Positions 1 to 8,665 of a DNA stretch of 64,000 nucleotides are shown here, piece after piece (positions within the stretch are counted from its first letter, which is position 1; each line of letters opens with the position of its first letter). Source of the stretch: Phycisphaerae bacterium (GTDB lineage Bacteria; Planctomycetota; Phycisphaerae; Sedimentisphaerales; Anaerohalosphaeraceae); contig JAGPMT010000002.1 in NCBI GenBank assembly GCA_018052735.1, positions 62,001 through 126,000 of the forward strand. The letters run 5' to 3'. The position numbers and the translations under genes were made by a program. The notes below the pieces were generated by a model. The model was not told the DNA's origin. It saw only the letters and a list, made by a program, of their open reading frames with translations, and did not search any database.

Positions 1-1262
1 GGCGTGTCTATATCGATTTGATAGACAATATGGTCTATTCGGTCAATACCCAGTACGCAGGCAATACGGTCGGGCTGAAAAAACTGGCGCTGCGGCTGGC
101 TATTCAGAAGGCCTCCAAAGAGGGCTGGCTGGCCGAACATATGTTTATCATGGGCGCCAAAGGTCCCGGCGGCCGCACAACCTATTTTACAGGGGCATTT
201 CCATCCGCCTGCGGCAAAACCTCAACGGCGATGCTGCCCGGTCAAACCATTGTCGGCGATGATATTGCCTATTTTCGCAAACGCCGCGGCAAGGTATACG
301 CTGCCAATGTTGAACAGGGCATTTTTGGAATTATCGGCGATGTTAATCCCGATGATGATCCGGTTATTTTCAAGGCCTTGCAAACCCCCGGCGAAGTGAT
401 TTTCGGCAATGTCCTGATAGCGGACGGCAAACCCTACTGGGAGGGAATGGGCTGTGAGCTGCCTAAACGCGGCATCAATTTTCAGGGAGAATGGTACTTA
501 GGCAAAAAAGACAGCGAAGGAAAAGAGATACCCCCCTCGCATAAAAATGCCCGCTATACAATCCGGCTGGATGCTCTGGCGAATCTGGATCCGGAACTGG
601 AAAATCCGCAAGGTGTGCCTGTCGGCGGAATCATTTACGGCGGACGCGACAGCGATACCCTTGCCCCCATCGAGCAGGCATTCAACTGGACCGAAGGCAT
701 CATTGCCAAAGGTGCCGCTATCGAATCCGAGACCACAGCAGCGACATTGGGCCAGCACGGCGTGCGCAAGTTCAACATTATGGCCAATCAGGATTTTGTA
801 TCCATTCCGCTGGGCCGCTATATTCAAAACAATCTAGATTTCGCCCAAGGCGTCAAAAATCCGCCGGCGATTTTTTCGGTCAATTATTTCCTCCGGGATG
901 AAAACAACAAATTCCTCAACGGCAAGCTGGACAAGATGATTTGGCTGCTGTGGGCCGAACTGCGGGTCAATGGTGATGTTGATGCCCTCCAGACGCCTAC
1001 CGGCTGGATACCCCGCTATGAAGATTTGGTGCCGCTGTTTGCAGACAAGCTTGGCAAGAAGTACACGCAGGACGATTATGTCAAGCAGTTTACGGTCCGG
1101 GTTGCCAATCTGCTGGATAAGTTTGATCGCGTAGAAAAAATTTATCGCGACAAAGTCCCGGACACTCCGCAGATTGTCTATGATACCTTTGCGGCTATCC
1201 GCAAGCGGCTGCAGGAGGCCCGCAGCAGATATGGCGATTTCATCAGCCCGCTGGCCCTGTAA
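1..1262 (+). CDS. pckG: Phosphoenolpyruvate carboxykinase (GTP), 3' part
   Basis: The reading frame is already open at the left edge (first full codon at base 3), so the N-terminal third of a roughly 600-residue enzyme is missing; about 420 residues are visible. The enzyme interconverts oxaloacetate and PEP with GTP/GDP in the cytoplasm, at the link between the TCA cycle and gluconeogenesis. The visible part has the family motif NTQYAGNTVGLKKLALR, the PEPCK-specific P-loop FPSACGKTST (near base 200-230) and the metal-binding GDDIAYF segment just after it. The TTG at 18 is an internal codon, not a start. The C-terminus looks complete. Family assignment is secure; the N-terminus cannot be judged from this window. 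Confidence 0.95.
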   Translation, partial: RVYIDLIDNMVYSVNTQYAGNTVGLKKLALRLAIQKASKEGWLAEHMFIMGAKGPGGRTTYFTGAFPSACGKTSTAMLPGQTIVGDDIAYFRKRRGKVYAANVEQGIFGIIGDVNPDDDPVIFKALQTPGEVIFGNVLIADGKPYWEGMGCELPKRGINFQGEWYLGKKDSEGKEIPPSHKNARYTIRLDALANLDPELENPQGVPVGGIIYGGRDSDTLAPIEQAFNWTEGIIAKGAAIESETTAATLGQHGVRKFNIMANQDFVSIPLGRYIQNNLDFAQGVKNPPAIFSVNYFLRDENNKFLNGKLDKMIWLLWAELRVNGDVDALQTPTGWIPRYEDLVPLFADKLGKKYTQDDYVKQFTVRVANLLDKFDRVEKIYRDKVPDTPQIVYDTFAAIRKRLQEARSRYGDFISPLAL

Positions 1263-1571
1263 CCGTAAGTTCGGATGCCAAAAGGCCCTTGAGGCGTGCC
1301 GGGTTTTCTTTGTCGCTGCGAATAGCCGAATGATTACGGGATAGGTTTTATCCTGACAGCGGACATCAATTTGGCGGATGAATCCGTTCGGATGGCTCCA
1401 ATAGATCCCGATCGAGGCGGTATAAAACAACGGCTTAACAGCACGCTGTTTACAGGAGTTTTCGGCAGCGCCGGATGCACACCCAAAAGCCGTAAGACAG
1501 CTCAATGACCTTACTGCTTTGAATGCCTTTGAATGTTTGACAGCCGCATCATTAGCAGATATGATTTTCTT
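1263..1571. other. Intergenic stretch between pckG and waaA
   Basis: About 310 bases with no convincing gene. A long minus-strand frame runs across it from the coding region of waaA into pckG, but its product resembles no family and it is antisense to two real genes. No clear terminator or sigma-70 promoter was found. Confidence 0.5.
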
Positions 1572-2861
1572 ATGCAAATAGTGATGAACCTGATTTACTG
1601 CATTGCGCTGGTGCTGTACAGCCCCAAGATTATCTATCGCCGCTTGTTTGAGAATCGCTACCGCGAGGGCTGGCGGCAGCGGCGCGGATTTATTGACCGC
1701 CGATGCCCCGACAAACCGTGCATTTGGATTCATGCCGTCAGTGTCGGCGAGGTCAATGCCGCCCGCACGCTCATCGACGAATTGCGCCGTCAAATGCCCA
1801 ATTACGAAGTCGTACTTTCCTCGACGACCGATACCGGTCTGGCACGCGCCAAATCGCAGTATGAAAAGGACCTGTCGGTATTTTATTTTCCGTTGGATTT
1901 TTCATGGACAATGCGGCGGGCTTTTGACCGTCTTCGGCCGGCACTGATTTTGCTGATGGAGCTGGAGGTGTGGCCTAATATGGCTGCAATTGCAGCCAAG
2001 CGCGGGATTCCTGTAGTGGTTGTAAACGGCCGGCTCAGCGACAAGAGTTTCCCCCGCTATAAGAAAATCCGCTGGCTTGTGCAGCGGATGTTCGGGAAGG
2101 TCGCTTTTGTGCTGGCCCAGACGGAAGAGTATGCCCGCCGGTTCATCGAACTGGGCTGTCAGCCGCACAAAGTTATCGTAACCAGTTCGCTCAAATATGA
2201 CACTGCCCAGACCGAAGGTCCTGTCTGCGGGGCGGATCGTCTGGCCCAGCAGATTCGCCTTGACAAGGAGCCGCTGTGGGTTGCCGGAGGAACAGGGCCG
2301 GGCGAGGAAAAAATTGCTTTGAATGTCTTTGCCAAACTCCGGCAGGACAGCCGGCTTGCTGGCCTCCGGCTGGCAATCATCCCGCGAAAACCCGAACGGT
2401 TCGACGAAGTCGCCGCGTTGATTGAGCAGGCCGGCATGGATTATGTCCGCTACAGTGTCCTGAAAGGGCAGAACGCGGAAGCGGCAGGCAAGCCGGCTGT
2501 TATTTTAGGCGATACAATGGGGGACCTGAAAAAGTTTTATGCGCTGGCGACAGTAGTTTTTGTCGGTCGGTCTTTGGTGCCGATGGGCGGTTCGGATATG
2601 ATGGAGCCGGCTGGTCTTGGCAAATGCACTATATTTGGACCTTATACTTTTAATTTTAAGCAGACAGTGGAGGCACTGCTGGAAGGCGGCGGTGCTATTG
2701 AGGCGGCAGATGAAAAGGTCCTTTATGAAAAGACCCTGCAATGCCTGACCGATCCGGCCTATGCATCTGGGATTGCCGCCAAGGGACAGGCCGTTATTCG
2801 TCAGAACCAAGGCGCCACCAAAAAGACATTGGAAACAATTAATCGGTTATTAAAACAATAA
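1572..2861 (+). CDS. waaA: 3-deoxy-D-manno-octulosonic acid (Kdo) transferase
   Basis: This is the WaaA/KdtA glycosyltransferase that adds Kdo from CMP-Kdo to lipid A precursor at the inner face of the cytoplasmic membrane. It implies an LPS-type outer membrane. From ATG 1572 the protein has 429 residues, the usual family length. It starts with a hydrophobic anchor (MNLIYCIALVLYSPKIIYRR), followed by the N-terminal GT-B domain with HAVSVGEVNAA, which contains the conserved catalytic Glu. The C-terminal donor-binding domain has RKPERFDEVA, FVGRSLVPMGGSDMMEPAG and FGPYTFNF. The frame opens earlier, at 1533, but 1572 places the anchor at the N-terminus as in relatives; neither start has a strong ribosome site. 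The usual GGHNxLEP-type motif reads GGSDMMEP here. Confidence 0.93.
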   Translation: MQIVMNLIYCIALVLYSPKIIYRRLFENRYREGWRQRRGFIDRRCPDKPCIWIHAVSVGEVNAARTLIDELRRQMPNYEVVLSSTTDTGLARAKSQYEKDLSVFYFPLDFSWTMRRAFDRLRPALILLMELEVWPNMAAIAAKRGIPVVVVNGRLSDKSFPRYKKIRWLVQRMFGKVAFVLAQTEEYARRFIELGCQPHKVIVTSSLKYDTAQTEGPVCGADRLAQQIRLDKEPLWVAGGTGPGEEKIALNVFAKLRQDSRLAGLRLAIIPRKPERFDEVAALIEQAGMDYVRYSVLKGQNAEAAGKPAVILGDTMGDLKKFYALATVVFVGRSLVPMGGSDMMEPAGLGKCTIFGPYTFNFKQTVEALLEGGGAIEAADEKVLYEKTLQCLTDPAYASGIAAKGQAVIRQNQGATKKTLETINRLLKQ

Positions 2862-2958
2862 CAGATAAAATTTTTTGACATATATGCTTGGAAATTCGGA
2901 TTGCTATTCCGGATTATCAAGCTTGTTGGGCATTCGATGCGTTGTCGGGCGGGAGAAT

Positions 2959-3357
2959 ATGACTTCACAATGGGCGGCGGGCAATGACTTTGCGGAGTTG
3001 TTGGAGCGGCTGGAAAAATCGGCATTTCGCAGCCGCTTTAAGCTGGGTTCCAAAGAAAGGGCTTACCTGAAGGAGAAGGGATTTACTGTTATCCAGCAGC
3101 ATGCGCGAGATTTTATTGCAAGTCGGCTGGCGCCGGCGGAGATTGCTAACGACGGGAAACAGACTCCGATGCGGGGGCATCCGGTTTTTATTGCTCAACA
3201 CGCCACAGCAACCTGCTGCAGAAAGTGTCTTGAAAAATGGCATAGACTCCCGCAGGGAAGAGAACTAACATCCGAGGAGGTAGACCGCATTGTTTCAATT
3301 CTGCTGATATGGCTCAAAAGACAGGCACAGGCACCGGCCCGAACAGAATTATTTTGA
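2959..3357 (+). CDS. DUF4186 family protein
   Basis: A 132-residue protein of the DUF4186 family, of unknown function. The family core is clear: SKERAYLKEKGF, then DFIASRLAPAEIANDGKQTP, then RGHPVFIAQHATATCCRKCL, and GRELTSEEVDRIV near the C-terminus. The Cys-Cys-x-x-Cys and nearby His could bind a metal or nucleic acid, but that is only inference. The frame extends upstream to 2875; ATG 2959 is preferred because a GGGAG sits just before it and the conserved part begins soon after. It follows waaA by about 100 bases on the same strand, with no obvious functional link. Confidence 0.85.
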   Translation: MTSQWAAGNDFAELLERLEKSAFRSRFKLGSKERAYLKEKGFTVIQQHARDFIASRLAPAEIANDGKQTPMRGHPVFIAQHATATCCRKCLEKWHRLPQGRELTSEEVDRIVSILLIWLKRQAQAPARTELF

Positions 3358-3384
3358 ATAAACAGGTTTTGAAAAAGTGTTTTT

Positions 3385-4284
3385 TTATAGGCCGGCTGTT
3401 TCCCATTGGCTTTTCATATAAGCCAGCGCCTCGGGAAGCTGGCGGTCGAAATCATCTGCACGGCCTTCTATGGAGATGCAGCCGCGGTAGCGGATGTCTT
3501 TGAGCGCCTTAAAATAGCCGGTAAAGTCGAATCCGGAAGCCCCCGGCCATTTGCGGCCTTCTTTTTCGGCGATATGGCAGTGCGCCAGCAAGCGGCCGGC
3601 AGCGCGGATAGAGTCGGGGCCTTCGTCTTCCAGCGCCATATGATAGAAATCGGCCAGTACGCGAATATTCGGGTGGTTGACTTCTCTGGCGATAGCAGTC
3701 CCTTCGGCGACGGTATTGATAAAGTTGCATTCTTTCTTGTTGAGCGGTTCGATAGCGATGATGACGCCGTATTTTTCAGCAATCGGCCCCATTTTTTTCA
3801 GCAGATCCACGAACTGCCGCTGTGCTTGAGCCGGCTCGAAGCCGTCGGGCACCCTGCGCGAGCTTCCGCTGCCGAAAACAATGACTCTAATACCGGCCGC
3901 CTGCGCCCGCCGGAAAGCCGTTTCCGCATAGGTTAAAATTGCCGGATGGTCGGCAGCCGGTCCGACGCAGATCAAACTGGAAGGCAGGAAGCTGTTGCAG
4001 GCATACAGCGGGGCCTTGACGGATTGAGCCTCTAAAAGGTTCTTGGCAAAATCCTCATCGCTGCTTTGCGGCACAAGAAACCGCTGCACCCCCAGCTCGA
4101 TATAATCATAGCCGGCATTCTGAAGCTTGGCGGTGTTATCCAATCCTGTACAAACTCCCCACTGGGGAATGAAAGCCGCATCCGATGCCTTTTCCTGCTG
4201 GGGCTGACAGCCCTGAGATGCTGCAAAAAACACCAATATTGCCGTTAGTGCTGCGTGCCGGAAAATGCTTTTGACTGCCCTCAT
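3385..4284 (-). CDS. Sugar phosphate isomerase/epimerase-like lipoprotein
   Basis: A 299-residue protein of the xylose isomerase-like TIM-barrel superfamily. The N-terminus is a lipoprotein signal ending in FFAASQGC, so the mature protein should be lipid-anchored outside the cytoplasmic membrane. The barrel carries acidic and histidine residues expected for a divalent metal: IAIEPLNKKE, VLADFYHM, AHCHIAEKEG and SIEGR. Such proteins isomerise or epimerise sugars or sugar phosphates, or open inositol-like rings; the substrate cannot be told. It is transcribed in the same direction as the upstream Hcp cluster, 82 bases downstream of the ferredoxin gene, but a functional connection is doubtful. 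Exported relatives are common in planctomycetes and bacteroidetes. Confidence 0.85.
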   Translation of the reverse strand: MRAVKSIFRHAALTAILVFFAASQGCQPQQEKASDAAFIPQWGVCTGLDNTAKLQNAGYDYIELGVQRFLVPQSSDEDFAKNLLEAQSVKAPLYACNSFLPSSLICVGPAADHPAILTYAETAFRRAQAAGIRVIVFGSGSSRRVPDGFEPAQAQRQFVDLLKKMGPIAEKYGVIIAIEPLNKKECNFINTVAEGTAIAREVNHPNIRVLADFYHMALEDEGPDSIRAAGRLLAHCHIAEKEGRKWPGASGFDFTGYFKALKDIRYRGCISIEGRADDFDRQLPEALAYMKSQWETAGL

Positions 4285-4366
4285 AATCCGTTCCCTGAAT
4301 TAGCTGCTGTTTGCAATTCTAAAGCTGATAAAAGGATTATCCGGCCTTGGCTCTTTAATTTCAAGC

Positions 4367-5101
4367 TTAAATTGTTTTATCCGACAGAATCCGACCATGC
4401 AGACTGACAGTAATATCGCGGATGGGCAAAGCAATGCCGGCCAGCGCGATCGCCTTCTGCGCCAGCAGTCGCAGTCCCGAACAGCAGGGAACCTCCATAT
4501 GTACCACGGTTAAGCTTTTAGGTTTAGCGGCCGTGAAAATATCGGCCAGTTTCTGGATATAGCGGCCGGTATCATCCAATTTGGGGCAGGCAATCGCTAT
4601 GGCTTTTCCGCCGAGCAGACTGCTGTGAAAATCGCCCATGGCAAAGGGGACACAGTCGGCAGTGAGCATCAAGTCGGCATTGACAAAATACGGCGCGGTC
4701 GGAGACACCAGAGCAAGCTGGACCGGCCACTGCCGAAGCTGCGACGAGACATCGCCTGTCACGGCGGCTGCTTCCTGTGCAAACGACAAGACCCGCATCC
4801 CCGGACAGACAGAGCCTGCCGCTTGGGTCTGCTTCTGGAAGGCAGTTTTGTTGGCCGCCAACTGGGCCAGATGCTTTTTAACCGCTTCTTCGTCGAAGTC
4901 CTCGGCTTGCCGCTGCTCGATGGTAATGGCCCCTGTGGGGCAGCAATCCAGACAGGCCCCCAGCCCGTCGCAGTAAATCTCGCTGACTAATCGGGCTTTG
5001 CCGTCAATCATCTGGATTGCACCCTCAGCGCAGGCTCGGACGCATTGGCCGCAGCCGTTGCATTTGTTTTCATCTATGTTTACTATATTGCGTACAGCCA
5101 T
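4367..5101 (-). CDS. 4Fe-4S ferredoxin-type protein of the Hcp cluster
   Basis: A 244-residue protein with two N-terminal iron-sulfur motifs: CNGCGQCVRAC, followed by a CDGLGACLDCCP motif. The C-terminal domain carries AIACPKLDD and EVPCCSGL, where extra cysteines may hold another cofactor. This domain set is the family commonly encoded beside anaerobic hydroxylamine reductase (Hcp), and it probably passes electrons to Hcp. The start at 5101 is chosen because GAGG lies 6-8 bases before it and MAVRNIVNIDENKC matches relatives; a longer frame runs to 5161. It is the last gene of the Rrf2-cupin-HD-hcp operon, 141 bases downstream of hcp. Confidence 0.9.
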   Translation of the reverse strand: MAVRNIVNIDENKCNGCGQCVRACAEGAIQMIDGKARLVSEIYCDGLGACLDCCPTGAITIEQRQAEDFDEEAVKKHLAQLAANKTAFQKQTQAAGSVCPGMRVLSFAQEAAAVTGDVSSQLRQWPVQLALVSPTAPYFVNADLMLTADCVPFAMGDFHSSLLGGKAIAIACPKLDDTGRYIQKLADIFTAAKPKSLTVVHMEVPCCSGLRLLAQKAIALAGIALPIRDITVSLHGRILSDKTI

Positions 5102-5242
5102 TGTAATCCTCATTGTATTGAACCGCATAGTTTGTCCCAGCCACTTCCCCAACACCGGCACAGCTGTGGGGGAAGCGTTGTTAACCGCCCAATATGCATC
5201 GTCCTGCCGGCGGCTGTCCCCTCTGCGGTGGTCTTTAAGTTT

Positions 5243-6895
5243 TTATGCCAGTATTTGCGCCAAGTCTTCCTGCGGCGTTGCAGTTGGGGCGATGTTGAAT
5301 TTTTCCACCAGCACCTTGAGTACATTGGGTCCGATAAAGGCCGGCAGCGATGGTCCCAGCTTGATGTTCTTGATTCCGAGATGCAGCAGCGTCAGCAGGA
5401 TGCAGACAGCCTTCTGCTCGTACCAGCTCAATATCATCGACAGCGGCAGGTCATTGACTCCGCAGTCAAAAGCCCCTGCCAGCGCAACAGCAATCTGAAT
5501 TGCCGAATAGGCATCGTTGCATTGGCCTATGTCGAGCAGCCGCGGAATGCCGCCGATAGCGCCGAACGGTAGCTTGTTGAAGCGATACTTGCCGCAGGCC
5601 AGTGTGAGGATAACACAGTCATCGGGGACCAGCTGGGCAAACTCGGTGTAGTAATTGCGGCCCGGCTTGGCGCCGTCGCAGCCGCCGATGAGGAAGAAAT
5701 GCCGAATCTTGCCGGCCTTGACCGCTTCAATAACAGCTGGCGCCACATTCATAACCGCATTGCGGCCGAAACCGATCGTGATGGTTTTGGTTTCGGCATC
5801 TTCGGCAAATCCCGGGGCGGCAAGCGCTGCCTGAATCACCGGTGTAAAGTCCTTATCTTTGCCGATGTGACGAACTTCAGGCCAAGCGACGAGTCCTGTT
5901 GTAAAAATGCGATCCTTGTAGCTGTCGCGGGGCTTCTGGATGCAGTTGGTGGTCATCAGAATTGCACCCGGGAAGGCCTCAAATTCTTTCTGCTGATCCT
6001 GCCACGCTCCGCCGTAGTTGCCGACGAGGTGCTTGTATTTTTTCAGGCCCGGATAGGCCAGACACGGCAGCATTTCGCCGTGCGTATAGACATTGATGCC
6101 CTTGTTTTCGGTCTGCTGGAGCAGGAGTTCGAGATCTTTGAGGTCGTGACCCGATACCACAATTGCCTTGCCCTTGACCGGTGTGACCCGTACGGTTGTC
6201 GGCTCGGGATGACCATATGTGCCTGTGTTGCCTTGATCCAGCATTCCCATTACAGTCAGGTTGATTTGACCGACTTTCATAGCCATAGCGACCAGCGCAT
6301 CGACATTGGCGGCTGAAGGACCGGTCAGAAAGTCCAGCGCCTCATGGAAAAAGGCATACACTTTGTCATCTTCAACGCCCAAGATCATTGCGTGGTCAGC
6401 ATAGGCGGCCATCCCTTTGAGCCCATAGAGAATCAGCTCTTGCAGACCGGTTACATCCGGCCCTTGTGCATCGAGCCGTTTGGCGATGCTGACAGTTGCC
6501 GCCTGCTGAAGCATCTGGGTGCGGTTTGCCGGCACTTGCCATAAGGCAGGTCCCGACAGAGGTTGGGGCTGGATGTTCTTTTTGCGGCAGGCATCCAGAT
6601 ACAGCGCTTTGGCCGCCGCCAGCGTTTGTCCAGCTTTGGCAATCAGTGCCTCCAGCCGAACCGGATCAAAATTGACATTGGTTACGGTTGAAAACAGGGC
6701 TTCAACGACAAACCGGTCCACAGACCGATCTGCATAACCCAATTGTCCGGCCCGATACGCATACATGGCTATGCCTTTGACAGCCTCAATCAGCAGGTCC
6801 TGCAATTCCGCTGTTTCGGCAGTTTTGCCGCAAACGCCGATATTTTTTGCACACCCTTTACCCCCAATTGTCTGTTCACACTGATAACAAAACAT
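5243..6895 (-). CDS. hcp: Hydroxylamine reductase / hybrid cluster protein
   Basis: A 550-residue Hcp, the length of the class found in strict anaerobes. Hcp reduces hydroxylamine to ammonia in vitro; in E. coli it acts physiologically as a high-affinity NO reductase protecting against nitrosative stress. The N-terminus MFCYQCEQT provides the first two cysteines of a Cx2Cx8Cx6C cluster motif (C3, C6, C15, C22). Downstream regions that ligate the hybrid iron-sulfur-oxygen cluster are recognisable: VSGHDLKDLE, GEMLPCLAYP, IGGCDGAKPGR and LACGKYRFN. It lies 27 bases downstream of the HD gene. The protein appears complete, and the upstream Rrf2 gene is the likely regulator. Confidence 0.97.
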   Translation of the reverse strand: MFCYQCEQTIGGKGCAKNIGVCGKTAETAELQDLLIEAVKGIAMYAYRAGQLGYADRSVDRFVVEALFSTVTNVNFDPVRLEALIAKAGQTLAAAKALYLDACRKKNIQPQPLSGPALWQVPANRTQMLQQAATVSIAKRLDAQGPDVTGLQELILYGLKGMAAYADHAMILGVEDDKVYAFFHEALDFLTGPSAANVDALVAMAMKVGQINLTVMGMLDQGNTGTYGHPEPTTVRVTPVKGKAIVVSGHDLKDLELLLQQTENKGINVYTHGEMLPCLAYPGLKKYKHLVGNYGGAWQDQQKEFEAFPGAILMTTNCIQKPRDSYKDRIFTTGLVAWPEVRHIGKDKDFTPVIQAALAAPGFAEDAETKTITIGFGRNAVMNVAPAVIEAVKAGKIRHFFLIGGCDGAKPGRNYYTEFAQLVPDDCVILTLACGKYRFNKLPFGAIGGIPRLLDIGQCNDAYSAIQIAVALAGAFDCGVNDLPLSMILSWYEQKAVCILLTLLHLGIKNIKLGPSLPAFIGPNVLKVLVEKFNIAPTATPQEDLAQILA

Positions 6896-6922
6896 AAACG
6901 GTTCCTTTCCTGAAAGAGTTTC

Positions 6923-7423
6923 TTATTGTTTACCCATATTTTTCGATAGATACAGCCGGCAGGCAATGCGCCGTCCGGCATGAGTTCGCAGCTGGCTGTC
7001 AATAATTTTCTGCTTTTGGGCCTGTGTCCACGATGCATAATCATCGCCGAGATTCACAATCCAGTCGGCATCCCAGACGCAGCGGAATTCGGGCGTATCA
7101 ATTTTGCCGCCGCTGTGATGGCTGCCGACAATAGCACAGATATGGTTGATATCTGCCGGGGGAAAGGCCAGCGATTCGAGGATTGCTTTGGCAATAGGCG
7201 GGCCTTCCAGCTCCTGATAGATACCGGCGGCAGAGTGATATTTTTGCTCGGCGGAAAGAATGCCAATGTCATGCAGAACAGCGGCAGCGACAACGATATT
7301 CGGCTGGGCCTGTTCTTTGGCCATAATCGATTCGGCATAGTTCAAAACGGCCAAGGCATGGTCAATCCGTTTCTGGTCGCTGCCGAAGACCGCTTTCATT
7401 TTTTCAATCAGTATCTGCCGCAT
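6923..7423 (-). CDS. HD domain phosphohydrolase-like protein
   Basis: A protein of about 166 residues with an HD fold. The metal-binding His-Asp pair lies in AAVLHDIG, an upstream DHALAVLNYAE helix supplies another histidine, and later GSHHSGG and WDADWIVNLGDD complete a plausible metal site. HD proteins of this size usually hydrolyse phosphate esters, often of nucleotides; the substrate is unknown. It sits between the cupin and hcp in the stress operon, a place where such HD genes recur in other anaerobes. The frame continues upstream to ATG 7462; no start has a good ribosome site, and 7423 is chosen because an AGAG lies a few bases before it. Confidence 0.8.
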   Translation of the reverse strand: MRQILIEKMKAVFGSDQKRIDHALAVLNYAESIMAKEQAQPNIVVAAAVLHDIGILSAEQKYHSAAGIYQELEGPPIAKAILESLAFPPADINHICAIVGSHHSGGKIDTPEFRCVWDADWIVNLGDDYASWTQAQKQKIIDSQLRTHAGRRIACRLYLSKNMGKQ

Positions 7424-7496
7424 TGGATTCTCTGTTAACAGCATTGGATTGCTATTTCGCATAGTCAGCTTTTTTTGTCTCTTTTTCGGACAGGAA

Positions 7497-7859
7497 TTAT
7501 GCAGAATTTCTGCTCCGAATCATTGTCAGCAGCATTTTGAATCTTTCATCGGCATGGACAGCGTGGGGGATATCAGCCGGCATAATGATAATCTGTCCTG
7601 CCTGCACGGTGTGGTCTTTGCCGTTAATGGTTATAACTCCTTTTCCATCAATAACTTGAACAACGGCATCAAAAGGCGCCGTATGTTCGCTGAGCCGTTG
7701 GCCGGCGTCAAAGGCAAACAGTGTTATTGTGCCGGCCGGCTTGTCCAGCAGAGTTTTGCTGACTATGGAGTCGTTGGCATAGTCAATAAGGGCTTGCAGT
7801 CCTGCCGGTCTGCCGAAACAGGTCTCTAAACAGTTCAGATTGGGTTCTATTTTATTCAT
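7497..7859 (-). CDS. Small cupin domain protein
   Basis: A 120-residue single-domain cupin. The beta-barrel core has FDAGQRLSEHTAPFDAVVQV followed by GKGVITINGKDHTVQAG and IIMPADIPHAVHA, with histidines that could bind a metal in a typical cupin site. Function is unknown; such cupins are frequent next to hcp and Rrf2 regulators in anaerobes, so a role in nitrosative or redox stress is likely by context. ATG 7859 is preferred over 7880 because an AGGGAG lies before it. The start overlaps the last codons of the Rrf2 gene by 8 bases, which suggests translational coupling. Confidence 0.85.
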   Translation of the reverse strand: MNKIEPNLNCLETCFGRPAGLQALIDYANDSIVSKTLLDKPAGTITLFAFDAGQRLSEHTAPFDAVVQVIDGKGVITINGKDHTVQAGQIIIMPADIPHAVHADERFKMLLTMIRSRNSA

Positions 7860-8274
7860 TTCTGTTCTCCCTGTGAACAAATTCTTTTAATGTCAACTCA
7901 TTTAGAAAGACGTCAATCTGCGACTGCAGAACAGCTAACTTCGGATGTGCCGGGCAATGCTTGTTGAGCGGGCAACGAAAAGATCCGAGCAGACACCGAT
8001 TAACGCAAACACGGCCCTGAATCGCCTCTACAACCTGCCCAAACCGAATCTGCTGGGGCGGCCCGGCTAGGCGAAAACCGCCTTTGGCTCCCATGATGCT
8101 TTCTGCAACTTTAGCTTTTACAAGCTTTTGCAGAATTTTGCAGGCAATAGCATACGGCACGCTGCACTGGCTTGACAGCTGACGGGCTGACAGAGAAGTT
8201 TGATTTTCGAATGCCCCTGCCAGAGCAGCCGCTATCCGCAATGCATAATCAGTATTACGACGAATAATATCCAT
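7852..8274 (-). CDS. Rrf2 family iron-sulfur transcriptional regulator
   Basis: A 140-residue Rrf2 protein, the family of IscR, NsrR and RsrR. The winged helix covers about residues 1-75 (TDYALRIAAALAG, LSARQLSSQCSVPYAIACKI, GAKGGFRLA). The C-terminal part has four cysteines at positions 90, 94, 101 and 107 (CVNRCLLGSFRCPLNKHC), suited to hold an iron-sulfur cluster that would react with NO or oxygen. It is the first gene of the cupin-HD-hcp-ferredoxin operon and probably controls it and itself. Its promoter carries a perfect GACTA-TTT-TAGTC palindrome over the -10 box. NsrR-like NO sensing fits the neighbours; IscR-like control is the alternative. Confidence 0.9.
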   Translation of the reverse strand: MDIIRRNTDYALRIAAALAGAFENQTSLSARQLSSQCSVPYAIACKILQKLVKAKVAESIMGAKGGFRLAGPPQQIRFGQVVEAIQGRVCVNRCLLGSFRCPLNKHCPAHPKLAVLQSQIDVFLNELTLKEFVHRENRNE

Positions 8275-8321
8275 ATACTCAAAAAATAATTAAATTCTTT
8301 TTGTGTTTCAGTTTTATCTCG

Positions 8322-8354
8322 GACTATTTTAGTCTTACTTACGGTTATTGTCAA
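8322..8354 (-). promoter_or_regulatory. Promoter and Rrf2-type operator of the hcp operon
   Basis: Reading the minus strand, a perfect -35 box TTGACA (8354-8349) is followed after 17 bases by TAAAAT (8331-8326). A perfect 13-base palindrome, GACTA-TTT-TAGTC, occupies 8322-8334 and covers the -10 box. It matches the GACTRwwwYAGTC core of the known IscR-type box. Bound protein would block RNA polymerase. Transcription would begin near 8319, about 45 bases before the Rrf2 start codon. Confidence 0.7.
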
Positions 8355-8665
8355 TAATTTGTTTAAAAAATTTTTGAATTTTTTTTGTTACGGCATCGAA
8401 GAAATCAAATCAGACTGTTAGGATGGCAAAAATCTGTCGAAATTATAGGATTATAGTTTGGGTTCTGGATAAAATATAAATAGATTTTACAAAACTTTTA
8501 CGAACAAGAAAAAAGTGCTTTGCGTAATTTTCAAAATATAAAAAGTGTTTCGGATTGGAGATATTTTCCCATTGACGCGGCGTTTTATCAATGCGAAAAA
8601 GAAAGTCAGGCAAAAGTTTACAGGCATCTTGAGAATTTGATTAAATGATTCAAGAAAGGAGACTT

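Noticed and set aside
834-1793. 319-codon minus-strand frame across the pckG-waaA junction
   Set aside because: It is antisense to two well-supported genes, its product shows no family features, and no ribosome site precedes it.
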